A stretch of 64,000 bases of DNA from Methanobacterium subterraneum. Lineage in GTDB: Archaea; Methanobacteriota; Methanobacteria; Methanobacteriales; Methanobacteriaceae. Numbering within the stretch: the first letter of the stretch is position 1; the number at the start of each line of letters is the position of its first letter. This document shows positions 1 to 8,790 of the stretch, piece by piece. Location of the stretch: assembly GCF_002813695.1 (NCBI RefSeq), contig NZ_CP017768.1, forward strand, positions 1,074,501 through 1,138,500, read 5' to 3'. Both the position numbers and the translations under genes were made by a program. The notes below the pieces were generated by a model. The model was not told the origin of the DNA and ran no database searches. It was given only the letters and a program-made list of their open reading frames with translations.

Positions 1-903
1 TTTAAACAATAAATATACCATTAGTCCCATTATCACTCCATACCATAATGTGCCCAGGCGGATGATCAGGGCCACTCCCACTGATACTGTGGCAGTGAGT
101 CCAAAAAATTGGAGTAAACCTGATATTGTGGCTTCGGCAATCCCCAAACCTCCTGGTATCATGCTCACTGCACCCACCAGTGAGGAGAAACTGAAAATAA
201 ATGTGGAAACGGTTAAGATAATATGCTGGCTGAATCCCATAACCACCAAGTAAAGTCCCATACATTCAAAGAACCAGGCGAGTACACTTAAAATAATGGC
301 CACCATAAGATTTTTGGATACCATTGTTGTCTCAAATGTCTGATGCATTTCTTTAACATTAGGAGAGTATTTTCCCGCCCTTTTCTCCATGAAAAATATT
401 AATTTCTTTAATATATACTTTGATTTTATTACCATGAAAAAAACAACAAAAAACAGGAAGACAATAATGAGAATGTAGGATCCTTTTTCATAGTAAACAA
501 TCCCAGTTAATGACAATATTATAAGTGCTAAAAGATCCGTTACTCGGTCAATGATCACAACCGGAATAGTTTTTGAAAGTTTGTCTCCGTTTATTTCTTT
601 AATTAACCATCCTTTCCATATTTCTCCCATCTTCGCAGGAGTTATGATCATTGAAAGGCCACTAAAGAATACAAAGATATTGTCTTTAGTTTTCATGTGG
701 ATACCCACACTCTCCAGGAAGTAATTCCACTTTATAAACCGGATAAAATACCCTATGGTAGTAAATATTAACAATAATATCAAGTATGCCCATTGGAAAC
801 TTTCAAATGCCTGGATGAGTTTGTCAATATCTGCGTATATACAGAGAGCAAGATAAATAGTCACTGCCAGAAGAAGGGTTATCCAGATCTTACCTTTCGC
901 CAT
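1..903 (-). CDS. UPF0104 / flippase-like integral membrane protein (partial, C-terminus cut by window edge)
   Basis: The reading frame is open from an ATG at 901-903 to base 1, giving 301 codons with no stop, so the C-terminus lies outside the window. The protein starts MAKGKIWITLLLAV and has about eight hydrophobic segments. It carries two landmarks of the lysylphosphatidylglycerol-synthetase transmembrane-region family (UPF0104): a 'SMIITPAKMGEIWKG' block near residue 95 and a 'PGGLGIAEATISGLL' block near residue 255. Archaeal members often sit beside glycosyltransferases and are thought to move or modify lipids or lipid-linked sugars, but the substrate is unknown. The start has no strong Shine-Dalgarno. 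The family call is from remembered motifs; the function is inferred. Confidence 0.8.
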   Translation of the reverse strand, partial: MAKGKIWITLLLAVTIYLALCIYADIDKLIQAFESFQWAYLILLLIFTTIGYFIRFIKWNYFLESVGIHMKTKDNIFVFFSGLSMIITPAKMGEIWKGWLIKEINGDKLSKTIPVVIIDRVTDLLALIILSLTGIVYYEKGSYILIIVFLFFVVFFMVIKSKYILKKLIFFMEKRAGKYSPNVKEMHQTFETTMVSKNLMVAIILSVLAWFFECMGLYLVVMGFSQHIILTVSTFIFSFSSLVGAVSMIPGGLGIAEATISGLLQFFGLTATVSVGVALIIRLGTLWYGVIMGLMVYLLFK

Positions 904-1229
904 ATTTTTAACACCTTGTGGTCATGTATTAACAACTGAGGATTCTGTCCAATATTGGGTATTCGTTTTTAATGGGGAGAATGCGATGTTTCTCTTTTTA
1001 ATGAATCTTTGCCTATTGTGTTCCATTTTTAACAAGTTTCACCTATTCATTTGCAAATGAGCATCACTACCCGTAGTTAAACGCACTATGTTGAGTTGCA
1101 AATACCAGTATTCGAATGGTTAAATTTTCCGGTTTTAAGCATCGAAAGTCAAACAACTCAATTTTATCTATAAGTTTAAGATGTTCTATTTATCCATTAT
1201 GAAAGAATATAATCCCTAATTATTACTTT
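904..1229. other. AT-rich intergenic region
   Basis: This 326-base gap separates two minus-strand genes. No coding frame with codon character or RNA-like structure is visible. It probably holds the promoter of the flippase-like gene and the T-rich 3' end of the prenyltransferase transcript, but I could not place either with confidence. Confidence 0.4.
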
Positions 1230-2099
1230 TTAGAAAATTCCCCTAATTTTATCCACATAAATTACAATAAAAACGATCATTACCCATAAAATCATGCTTA
1301 ATATCATTCCTTTATCTTTGAAAATGAGTTCTGGTTCTCCGCCCAAGTTTTTACTGTGGACCAAGAATAGGTATTTAAATAGCCCATAAAAAGCAAATGG
1401 TATAGTTATCATCATATAGATTTTTCCCACGAAGAAAGTATAGAGTGAATAAGACATTATGAGGCTGCTGGTGGTAATGGTTATCATCTGATCCAGCATT
1501 TGAGTGGAATATCCCTCCAGTATTATTCTGTGATTTTTAGCCTCATCTCCCAATATTATGAGTTCATGCCTTCTTTTTCCCAGTGCTAAAAACAAAGCCA
1601 GAAGGAAGGCACAGATGATAAGCCATGGCGAAACAAAAACACTTATGGCCAATGCTCCTGCAACAGCCCTAATAACAAATCCCGATGATATGATAAGTAT
1701 ATCTGCGATGATGATGTTTTTAAGCCATAATGAATATGAAAGGAGCAATATAATAAAAAACAAAGTAATAAGAAAGAAATACTGATTAACCCAGTAAGCT
1801 ACCGTGAAAGAGATAGTTAAGAATAATACAATGAAGAATATTGCATGGGATACTTTCAAAGTTCCAGAGGGTACTGGTCTTTTACGTTTTTTTGGATGAT
1901 TTTTATCCTTTTCAATATCTAAAATATCATTAATAAGATAAATGGAACCAGATAACAGACAAAAAACAAGGAAAGCAACCCCTGAATCAACTAAAAAGGT
2001 CAGATTCAGCATATTAGAAGAGAAAAGAACCCCAATGAACAAGACTAAATTCTTATACCACTGCTTGGGGCGCATGGACTTTATAACGTTACTGATCAT
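1230..2099 (-). CDS. UbiA-family prenyltransferase (decaprenyl-phosphate phosphoribosyltransferase-like)
   Basis: This 289-residue polytopic membrane protein has the N-terminal signature 'MRPKQWYKN' and the aspartate-rich motif 'NDILDIEKDKNHPKKRKRP' near residues 57-75. That pair is typical of the UbiA branch that transfers phosphoribose or similar groups to polyprenyl phosphate, like mycobacterial DPPR synthase, rather than the quinone branch. About eight to nine hydrophobic helices follow, and the second UbiA aspartate region is weak. In this glycan-rich neighbourhood it may make a lipid-linked pentose donor or an archaeal lipid intermediate. The family is clear; the exact substrate is not. 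The start ATG is at 2097-2099 without a strong ribosome-binding site. Confidence 0.8.
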   Translation of the reverse strand: MISNVIKSMRPKQWYKNLVLFIGVLFSSNMLNLTFLVDSGVAFLVFCLLSGSIYLINDILDIEKDKNHPKKRKRPVPSGTLKVSHAIFFIVLFLTISFTVAYWVNQYFFLITLFFIILLLSYSLWLKNIIIADILIISSGFVIRAVAGALAISVFVSPWLIICAFLLALFLALGKRRHELIILGDEAKNHRIILEGYSTQMLDQMITITTSSLIMSYSLYTFFVGKIYMMITIPFAFYGLFKYLFLVHSKNLGGEPELIFKDKGMILSMILWVMIVFIVIYVDKIRGIF

Positions 2100-2529
2100 T
2101 TAAATCATTATTTCTTAATTTTAAGAACTCCAACTAGATATTGTCAAGCCTATATTATTAAGTTGACTCAGGCACCATAGAAAATTTTCTATTTTTATCA
2201 TTTTAATTTAATACTGTAATTATAAAGTACATGGTATCTAGAGGCCCTTCAAACACCTACAAAAAATGAGTTTATCATATTTCGTGTTAATGTATCATGT
2301 TCAGAGCTAAAATTTTTAGATTAGAGTAGTTTTCAATAGGGATTTTTTTATACCCGACAATTAGAAGTTCTTTATTAAAAATACGTATATTAAACTCCAT
2401 ATTTTATTATATCAATAATTACGTTGATATTTTGACAACTGATTTTTCTTCTTATTTTCAATTAAAGATCACTTGATATAATTCATTTAATTGATTGGGC
2501 GGCCCTCAGCAATATTGAAAAAAAAATAA
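2100..2529. other. AT-rich intergenic region
   Basis: This 430-base gap is very AT-rich. No open frame with plausible codon use or start signal is seen on either strand, and no strong hairpin. It must contain the promoter for the minus-strand prenyltransferase gene. Confidence 0.4.
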
Positions 2530-3096
2530 TTATTCATTTGACTGGACAAAAGAAATAATGTTTTTGAATAATTTAAGGGATCCTTTATTGTTGCTTAATC
2601 CCCAGGCTAATTTGTTTCTAAGGGCTCTTTTTTGTTCTTCACCCATCGAGTTCATGTAGAAAATGGTCTGGTTAAATAGAGAGTCTGCTTCGTTGGAGTT
2701 CTTGAGAGTTTCCCGTTCAATTTGAAGTTCATCAATCCTCCTGCGGAAAATCCGTTTAAGATTCTTAGATGCCCGGTAAACCTCATCGTGATCCTTGCTT
2801 TCCATCTGTTTAAGGATGGTTTCGATTTCCACAAAATCCATTCTGGAAACACCGAAAACAATACCCTCTGGCCTTATAGATTGTATCCTTTTGACACCAT
2901 TGTATATTGTAAAATCATAATCTGCTATGTATATCTGTCCTTCACGCAGAAGTGCCATTAATGATTCGTTAAAAGTCTTGTCTGATGTGCCTATCCCTGA
3001 TTTTGATCTTATAACTTCCAATATTCTTTTTTTGGATAGCTCATCATTTTCTAAGATTTCCAGGATTAATTTTCGTAAATTGTAGTTTTTAGGCAT
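2530..3096 (-). CDS. Winged-helix-like protein of unknown function
   Basis: The frame can start at GTG 3102 or ATG 3096. The ATG is preferred because an AAGAGGG ribosome-binding site then lies about nine bases upstream. The protein of about 188 residues has an N-terminal helical region ('LRKLILEILENDELSKKRIL', residues 6-25) that looks like a winged-helix DNA-binding fold. A charged helix with coiled-coil character runs from about 100 to 135, rich in E, R and K. I do not recognise a named family. It is divergently placed next to the pilin-like genes, so a regulatory role there is possible, but that is only positional inference. Confidence 0.65.
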   Translation of the reverse strand: MPKNYNLRKLILEILENDELSKKRILEVIRSKSGIGTSDKTFNESLMALLREGQIYIADYDFTIYNGVKRIQSIRPEGIVFGVSRMDFVEIETILKQMESKDHDEVYRASKNLKRIFRRRIDELQIERETLKNSNEADSLFNQTIFYMNSMGEEQKRALRNKLAWGLSNNKGSLKLFKNIISFVQSNE

Positions 3097-3231
3097 GGTC
3101 ACAAGCCCTCTTAATTAGTGTGTGATAATATGCACAAAGAAGTATATAAAAGATAATTATTAGTGAACACTAAATGTTATTAGTAATTACATTAAATTGT
3201 AATATGAATGTTGTTACAAAAAGGCAATAAA

Positions 3232-3250
3232 AATATTTATATATAACTAT
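3232..3250 (+). promoter_or_regulatory. Probable TATA/BRE promoter of the pilin-like gene cluster
   Basis: An A-rich element followed by TTTATATATAAC lies about 60 bases upstream of the first pilin-like ATG. This matches an archaeal BRE plus TATA box, with transcription expected to begin near 3265-3270. A GGAGG ribosome-binding site then sits at 3290-3294. Confidence 0.5.
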
Positions 3251-3301
3251 AAACAGAGGAGTTGTATATAAGTTGTAAAAAACCCTATTGGAGGTAAAAA
3301 T

Positions 3302-3481
3302 ATGAGTTTTCTAAAAGATGAAGGTGGACAAGGAGCAGCTGAATATATATTACTGTTTGGTGGTGTTATAGTTATCGCAATAGCTGCATTACTAATTTAC
3401 AGAGCATACTTCAGCGGAACTTCCGGATTAAACGCCTCTCAGGACGTTAACACCATAAGAACCACAAGCGTGCTCCAATAA
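3302..3481 (+). CDS. Class III signal peptide protein, pilin-like, tandem copy 1
   Basis: This 59-residue protein begins [18 protein letters not shown], a textbook archaeal class III (type IV pilin) signal: a short charged head, cleavage expected after G9 and before Q10, E at +5, then one hydrophobic helix (about residues 15-34). The mature product would be about 50 residues, exposing a short polar tail with one N-glycosylation sequon (N44-A-S46). An EppA-type prepilin peptidase would process it, and it probably forms or primes a pilus. GGAGGTAAAAAT precedes the ATG, and a hairpin terminator follows. Its product is identical to that of the next gene although the DNA differs at synonymous sites. 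Confidence 0.9.
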   Translation: MSFLKDEGGQGAAEYILLFGGVIVIAIAALLIYRAYFSGTSGLNASQDVNTIRTTSVLQ

Positions 3482-3485
3482 AGAA

Positions 3486-3531
3486 ACCCCATAAGTGGTT
3501 CAAACCATATATGGGTAACTTTCTTTTTTTT
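3486..3531 (+). terminator. Hairpin plus T-tract after pilin-like copy 1
   Basis: An imperfect hairpin (arms about 3486-3498 and 3505-3516, with one bulge and one mismatch) immediately follows the stop codon and is followed by a T-rich tract. Archaeal termination depends mainly on the T-tract. Confidence 0.55.
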
Positions 3532-3593
3532 ATAAACCAGCATAATACTTTTTTAACAATCATTGTATTGTGTATCATTAGGAGGAGTAAATT

Positions 3594-3773
3594 ATGAGTT
3601 TTTTAAAAGATGAAGGTGGACAAGGAGCAGCTGAATATATCTTACTGTTTGGTGGAGTTATAGTTATAGCAATAGCTGCATTACTAATCTACAGAGCATA
3701 CTTTAGCGGAACTTCCGGATTAAACGCCTCTCAGGACGTTAACACCATAAGAACCACAAGCGTGCTCCAATAA
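3594..3773 (+). CDS. Class III signal peptide protein, pilin-like, tandem copy 2
   Basis: This 59-residue protein is identical in every residue to the product of the preceding gene. The two coding sequences differ only at scattered third or silent positions, for example CTA/TTA for L4 and ATA/ATC for I16. It has the same class III cleavage site before Q10, the same hydrophobic helix and the same N44-A-S sequon. A GGAGGAG ribosome-binding site lies seven bases before the ATG. Copy number may raise dosage of a major pilin, or gene conversion may keep the copies alike. It is separately terminated by a perfect 10-bp hairpin. Confidence 0.9.
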   Translation: MSFLKDEGGQGAAEYILLFGGVIVIAIAALLIYRAYFSGTSGLNASQDVNTIRTTSVLQ

Positions 3774-3779
3774 AGAAAC

Positions 3780-3813
3780 CCATAATGGTTAATACCATTA
3801 TGGTATTTTTTTT
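3780..3813 (+). terminator. Perfect hairpin terminator after pilin-like copy 2
   Basis: A ten-base-pair perfect stem (CCATAATGGT, loop TAAT, ACCATTATGG; 3780-3803) is followed by TA and eight T residues (3806-3813). It lies seven bases past the stop codon. Confidence 0.75.
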
Positions 3814-3906
3814 ATTCAACTATCATGATCATGTTGATTAGATATTAGAGTATATTTTAACTAAAGTACATTCTGTGATTGGGGTTCATGTTGGGAGGTA
3901 AATAAT

Positions 3907-4086
3907 ATGGGCTTTTTAAAAGATGAAAGTGGGCAAGGAGCAGCTGAATATATCTTACTGTTTGGTGGAATTATTGTTATAGCAATAGCTGCATTATTAG
4001 TCTACAGATCATACATTCAAGGCGCTTCTTCACTAAACGCCGCTCAGGACGTTGAAACCATAAGAACCACAAGCGCACTTCAATAA
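3907..4086 (+). CDS. Class III signal peptide protein, pilin-like, tandem copy 3 (diverged)
   Basis: This 59-residue paralogue begins [18 protein letters not shown] and ends RTTSALQ. It keeps the class III cleavage site (G9/Q10), the E at +5 and the helix, but has diverged in the tail: '[16 protein letters not shown]' replaces the copy 1 and 2 sequence. The change turns N-A-S into N-A-A, so this copy has no N-glycosylation sequon. GGGAGG precedes the ATG. It may be a minor pilin with a different glycosylation state. It shares strand and spacing (about 290-310 bases per unit) with the other copies, consistent with tandem duplication. Confidence 0.88.
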   Translation: MGFLKDESGQGAAEYILLFGGIIVIAIAALLVYRSYIQGASSLNAAQDVETIRTTSALQ

Positions 4087-4340
4087 AACATTGGAGTAAT
4101 TTCTTTCTTTTATTTATTTTCTAATTATTTCTTATTTTCTAATTTATCTCTCAAATCTTTAGAAAAAATAATAATTAGGAACCTAATTGAAGAATTAGGA
4201 CGTATGATAAATCAGGTTCAATCCATTCGAGAATTCTTCCCGAGTGAAAAATAATTTATAGCAGAATCTTTCAAATATAATAAGAGTACTGGATTAAATT
4301 ATGATTCTATAATTTTATTACGATATAAAAGGTGGATTAA

Positions 4341-4508
4341 ATGGATGAAAAAGGTCAGATTAGCGCTGAAATGATATTATTAATTGGAGCTATGTTAGTT
4401 ATTGTAATTGTCGCTGGCGGATACATAATAAATATTACCCAATCAATTGCAGGGAATATTACTCAAGTGATTGATACTGCGAGAAATGCTGCTATTGGTA
4501 AAATGTAG
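4341..4508 (+). CDS. Class III signal peptide protein, 55 aa, distinct type
   Basis: This 55-residue protein begins [18 protein letters not shown]. Cleavage is expected between G5 and Q6, with E at +5 of the mature chain and a hydrophobic helix to about residue 27. The mature length is about 50 residues, as for the three genes upstream, but the sequence is a different class III family (Q-I-S-A-E type, often annotated DUF361). It carries two N-I-T sequons (N31 and N39). GGTGG lies seven bases before the ATG. It may be a second pilin or an accessory subunit. It converges on the oligosaccharyltransferase gene. Confidence 0.85.
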   Translation: MDEKGQISAEMILLIGAMLVIVIVAGGYIINITQSIAGNITQVIDTARNAAIGKM

Positions 4509-4536
4509 TTTTTAAGATTATTATATAATAATTTTA

Positions 4537-4779
4537 TCAAATTCCCCAAACAACTGCTTTATCACTGTAGAATAAAGGTTTAAACACAGTTGAATTACTC
4601 TTTTCAATAACTAACTTGGTGAAAATTGAATTCTCAAATTTTTTATCTATTACTACTGCTTTTTCATGATTTATTATGAAGACAGCAAAATCACTATTAG
4701 GATCCATGTAATGCTTTAAGATGGTCCCATTGTCAATGAATTCTACAAAATAGGGTGTTTCGTCTCCCCAGGTTAAAGT
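4537..4779 (-). pseudogene. Detached C-terminal 80 codons of the AglB gene beyond an in-frame TAA
   Basis: Directly after the TAA at 4780-4782 the same frame stays open for 80 more codons, ending in TGA at 4537-4539. The translated stretch starts TLTWGDETPYFVEF and continues with regular amphipathic strand-like sequence ('DFAVFIINHEKAVVID'), as in the C-terminal domain of STT3-type proteins. It has no start codon or ribosome-binding site of its own. It is best read as the original C-terminus of the oligosaccharyltransferase, cut off by a nonsense change, a readthrough stop or a sequencing error. Read through, the protein would be about 744 residues. Confidence 0.7.
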
Positions 4780-6771
4780 TTAGGTTTTAAAATCCATAAA
4801 TACATCATTTGTTGAATTAAAATAGTCAGGAGCTATTTTCACAGTTCCCACTGAGTAAGTATAATTTTTAGAAGACTTTTCATTGAAGTTCCAATCACCA
4901 AACTTAAATATCCAGTGTCCAGTGCCAATCATTTTATCATTGGTAACTACAACCATAGGAGATGGATTTTCAGGATGAGTATATTTCAAAACTTTATCAG
5001 TCTGATTACTTGTTAAATTATAATTATTTAAAAGCAAATTACGAGCATTAGCTTCATCCTGACCTAGTATATTGTCCATAATATCCACACTTTTACTAGT
5101 ATTTTGTACATACATAACCAAGGTTACATAACCCTGATCTCCACTGGTGGATAACATTCGCATGATACCAACAGAAAGGCTCTCATTGTCTGTTGAAAAT
5201 GCTTTATTTATCCAGTAATCCCTTGAAATACTGGGAGATTTATCTTTATATGGGAACAAATCATCAAAACTTCGAACAGATAATGTTTCTATGTAACCCA
5301 TTCTACCATCTTCAAGGACCGGACGATCAGCAATAGCAGCATATAAATGGCCATTATTCCAATCACCGACAATAACAGTGTTATCTGCAGTGTTATTATT
5401 AATCCAAACTGAAGCATCCCAAATGTCATCATTAATCCCGGGTGTTAGCATAAAGCTAGTTCCACTGACCCATATTCCTGGAAAAGTTGCTAATATTACA
5501 ATTAAAATAGCGAAAACATTGAGAATACCGGGATTTTTTTTGAAAAAAACAATTTTTTCACTGTTTTTCAATAAGCCCAAATATTCAATGCATATGCCCA
5601 CCATTATTCCAGTACTAACCACCAGTGGTGGGATTAACAATATAATGAAACGTTCACCACCATTTAAAGCACCAAAACCTGTTAGGGTCCATAAAACCAG
5701 GAAAGAAAATGATATCCAGTTAATTCTGTTCAATAATTTCTGGCTTAACTCATCATTTAATAATATGCGGAAAGTCCATAAAAGTCCAAATAACCCTGCA
5801 AAGAGGGAAAGGCCCAAAGCAGAAATGATTACTTCAATCGAAGGTTTAGTCAGTTCAGAAACTGAAATGTATAGATTCGGCCAATCAGCCCAGGATCCAT
5901 TACCAGAAGATAACGTAATAAGTTGAATCGGCCCGTATAGCAGTTTAAAAATATTTATTAATCCGGTGGAGACCCCTACTAGGATCAATGTCACTGCCAA
6001 AAACAATACCAGGTTGTATAGGTGATTTTTTACTATCCCACCCTTTAACTTAGTCCAGAGAATGAGAACAACCCAAAAGATAACCATGAGGTAAAACAGG
6101 TACTGCCAACCATTCCAGGCAAGGGCAAATAAGAAAGTAGACACTGCTGCTAGGCAAGAAAAAAGTATTGCCTTTTGAGGTTTATTTATATTATTTAGGG
6201 CCATGAAAAAGAAGCTAACCACTAAAAAAGGAAATAATAAATTGAACATATCAGTATCAAACCATCCAGGGACAGTTCGGGTAAAATAATAGGGAATTGT
6301 TACTGATAAAATACCTGCAGCCACTGCCCCATATTTATTAGTTAATCTGCTAACAAAGAAATAGGCCATAATTCCAGCCAGTGGCGCTATAAACGCAGAC
6401 AACCAGAAACAGATGACAAAAAGAGGTAAATCTGCAAATAGGTTAATAAATTTATAAATAAAAACTGTTAAATAGACTATTAAAGGGGGATAATCAAGTG
6501 GAACTCCAGGAGGGTAGTATGAATGAAGATCCCATTCAACACCTTTAATTATTGTATCCCCCAAATATCCATGGTCCAAATAGTTTTCTGCTAAACGGTA
6601 ATTATAGTAAGAGTCCAGCTCGTACATGTAAGGAAGGTCACTTTGATCCTGATAGAAAGGTTTTTGATATTCTGGAATGGAATTGAGAGTAATAGTTCCC
6701 ACTCTCATGGAAAACCCAATGCTAAAAATCAGCAAGACAATAGCTATGTTGACGATTAATTTTTTATCCAT
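4780..6771 (-). CDS. aglB: AglB/STT3-family oligosaccharyltransferase (prematurely stopped)
   Basis: AglB transfers a lipid-linked glycan to asparagine in N-x-S/T sequons on the outer face of the membrane. The 663-residue product has an N-terminal helix, the first-loop acidic motif around 'ELDSYYNYR' (residues 51-59, with D53 the likely metal ligand), a second tyrosine/proline-rich loop and about 12 hydrophobic segments to about residue 430. A soluble domain follows, with 'GDWNNGHLYAAIADRP' where the family's WWDYG signature normally lies, a clear departure from the consensus. GGAGTATAA directly precedes the ATG. The frame ends at TAA 4780-4782 but remains coding-like for 80 codons beyond it. 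Its convergence with sequon-bearing pilin-like genes suggests they are substrates. Confidence 0.85.
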   Translation of the reverse strand: MDKKLIVNIAIVLLIFSIGFSMRVGTITLNSIPEYQKPFYQDQSDLPYMYELDSYYNYRLAENYLDHGYLGDTIIKGVEWDLHSYYPPGVPLDYPPLIVYLTVFIYKFINLFADLPLFVICFWLSAFIAPLAGIMAYFFVSRLTNKYGAVAAGILSVTIPYYFTRTVPGWFDTDMFNLLFPFLVVSFFFMALNNINKPQKAILFSCLAAVSTFLFALAWNGWQYLFYLMVIFWVVLILWTKLKGGIVKNHLYNLVLFLAVTLILVGVSTGLINIFKLLYGPIQLITLSSGNGSWADWPNLYISVSELTKPSIEVIISALGLSLFAGLFGLLWTFRILLNDELSQKLLNRINWISFSFLVLWTLTGFGALNGGERFIILLIPPLVVSTGIMVGICIEYLGLLKNSEKIVFFKKNPGILNVFAILIVILATFPGIWVSGTSFMLTPGINDDIWDASVWINNNTADNTVIVGDWNNGHLYAAIADRPVLEDGRMGYIETLSVRSFDDLFPYKDKSPSISRDYWINKAFSTDNESLSVGIMRMLSTSGDQGYVTLVMYVQNTSKSVDIMDNILGQDEANARNLLLNNYNLTSNQTDKVLKYTHPENPSPMVVVTNDKMIGTGHWIFKFGDWNFNEKSSKNYTYSVGTVKIAPDYFNSTNDVFMDFKT

Positions 6772-6963
6772 TTATACTCCAACAGAATATTTGAATAAGT
6801 TTAATTTTTTTTAATGCTGCTGAATTATTTTTTTATAAATATTAATGAGGGACAGCACATTAATCCAACCTTTACCCTGAAAACATTATCATATCTATAA
6901 GGGTTTCACGGTTAAAAGAATTATAATGTCCCATAACTCTATTTTTTAATATTAAACGATGAT

Positions 6964-8472
6964 CTAAGATGTCCTTTTTACTTGGTATACTTTAGTTATT
7001 CCAAATCCAGCGGTGTCATTACTTGGAATTTCAGCAATCAGTGTGCAATTTTGGTTAATGAAAATCTCAATATAATCATCCTCCATTGCCCATATGTTAT
7101 CATAAAGAATGTATTCCGCTCTTAAATCCACCATCATTTCATTGGTTTTATTTACGTTTTCACGCCCGTAATATTTGTAATTATCATGTAATGCAATCCA
7201 ATAATTATGATCTCCCACAACAATACTTCCATGAGGTATATACTTTTGAACCTCGTATTCAATTCTCATATAATCATAATCATTAGTTTTTTCTAAAAAG
7301 CTAATTATAAATATACAATTCCCAACTATTAGCATAAACCATAAAACAATAATAATAACTGACATTATACTTCTTCTATTCATTTTAAACTTTATTTTAT
7401 TTTTAAGAGTCAAAGCCATGATTATTGACAAATAGGGGATGGTTAATCCTAAGTAAATAAAGAATTTGTGATAAACCAGAACAGCAAAAACCCCGATATT
7501 TACCATTAAAACAATTAACAAAAATTTTCTACCAAACCTCCCCTCTCGGGAAAGATAGTACAAACCCAAAACTGTTAAAATCACAACCAATGCCAACACC
7601 AGAAATGCCAAAAATAGGCCATTATACTGATTTAACCACCAAAAAAGGTTTATGTAACGTGTAGGTTCCACTAATATATTACTCAGAGGATTTGAAGGAG
7701 ATCTAGCAATATTTCCCATGAATTGGCCTTTAAAAGCCGCAAAATCCAGAGATATATATAATGCATAAGGAATTAATGGAAGTAAAATCCCTGAAATGAA
7801 TGCACCAATTTCATTGAGATTTAGATTAAATTTTAATGTCTTAAAATCTATTTTTTCGGCCAAAATAATTATTACAACCGACAGTATCGCAATAAGACCA
7901 TTGGGGTGAGATAACAATGCAAGCATTGCAAAAAAAGCGGAAGCAAAATAATAACCAATTTTGAACTCTTTCAACGCCAAAAACGTGAAATAAAGAGCAA
8001 TAATCATGAAACATGCCACTGCAATTTCCATCCGAGCATTTCGGGAGACCATGAAGAATAAAGGGTTTGAAATCAGAGCAAAAGATGTTAATAACCCAAT
8101 TTTTTTGTTATACAATTTAAAACCAAGTAAGTAGGTAAATAAAACTGTTAAAAAACCTAAACTAACACTTACCAGTCTAGCTTGTATAACTCCAAAACCT
8201 AATAATTTAAAAGAAGTTGCCATTAATAAAATAAATACCGGTGGTTGCCAGTAAGTGAAATTAGCAAGATTACAAGAGCCATAGATCATGGTTGTGCCCA
8301 TTTTACCAAATGTGGCCAAATCATAGGCAGGATTAATAAACCAATTCTCATCACCATTGACAACTGGAAACTTACCAAGATTAAATGAATATAATACGGC
8401 GTAGATTAATAAGAGAATTATTATCTCCTTATTTTGAAATGAAAAACGTTTAATTCGTGTCAAAATAGTCAT
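6964..8472 (-). CDS. GT-C membrane glycosyltransferase (GT39/ArnT-like)
   Basis: This 502-residue protein has a short basic head and about eleven to twelve hydrophobic helices. The first loop carries 'NGDENWFINPAYDLATFG' (acidic pair D41-E42 region), the catalytic-metal signature of GT-C enzymes that use polyprenyl-phosphate sugars. The C-terminal 100 residues are soluble ('GSIVVGDHNYWIALHDNY'). It probably transfers a sugar to a glycan or protein at the outer membrane face. It stands alone between the aglB gene and a divergent acyltransferase. The start has no clear Shine-Dalgarno. Confidence 0.8.
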   Translation of the reverse strand: MTILTRIKRFSFQNKEIIILLLIYAVLYSFNLGKFPVVNGDENWFINPAYDLATFGKMGTTMIYGSCNLANFTYWQPPVFILLMATSFKLLGFGVIQARLVSVSLGFLTVLFTYLLGFKLYNKKIGLLTSFALISNPLFFMVSRNARMEIAVACFMIIALYFTFLALKEFKIGYYFASAFFAMLALLSHPNGLIAILSVVIIILAEKIDFKTLKFNLNLNEIGAFISGILLPLIPYALYISLDFAAFKGQFMGNIARSPSNPLSNILVEPTRYINLFWWLNQYNGLFLAFLVLALVVILTVLGLYYLSREGRFGRKFLLIVLMVNIGVFAVLVYHKFFIYLGLTIPYLSIIMALTLKNKIKFKMNRRSIMSVIIIVLWFMLIVGNCIFIISFLEKTNDYDYMRIEYEVQKYIPHGSIVVGDHNYWIALHDNYKYYGRENVNKTNEMMVDLRAEYILYDNIWAMEDDYIEIFINQNCTLIAEIPSNDTAGFGITKVYQVKRTS

Positions 8473-8790
8473 ATGAATCTTTTATAATAAATTTTAATAA
8501 TATCAACTGTATTAATCAATATCAATACCAGTTTTATATGTGTTTCATCTAATTATCATTCTTAATACATGTTATATTAAACTATTTTTTACTATAAACC
8601 AATCATATTGTCATTATCACTAAATAAATTTTCAAATTATACTCATTAAAATTATAACAATTATATTGCCAATTTAACATTATTAAATTGTAGGTTTATG
8701 ATATTAAAGAGTATAGTTGATTAAAAATAATCAATAGGAAAATTGATTAAGTACCAGTTTAATAATATATGTTAACTAACTGCCTAGGAA
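8473..8790. other. Divergent AT-rich intergenic region
   Basis: This 318-base gap lies between diverging genes, so it must hold both promoters. It is extremely AT-rich, with several candidate TATA-like stretches that I could not rank. No RNA gene or repeat stands out. Confidence 0.4.

Noticed and set aside
2..265. Minus-strand 87-codon frame at the left edge
   Set aside because: It is out of frame with the flippase-like gene, which explains this stretch better and contains family motifs.
5378..5926. Plus-strand 182-codon frame opposite aglB
   Set aside because: Antisense of hydrophobic helices in the oligosaccharyltransferase gene; no ribosome-binding site.
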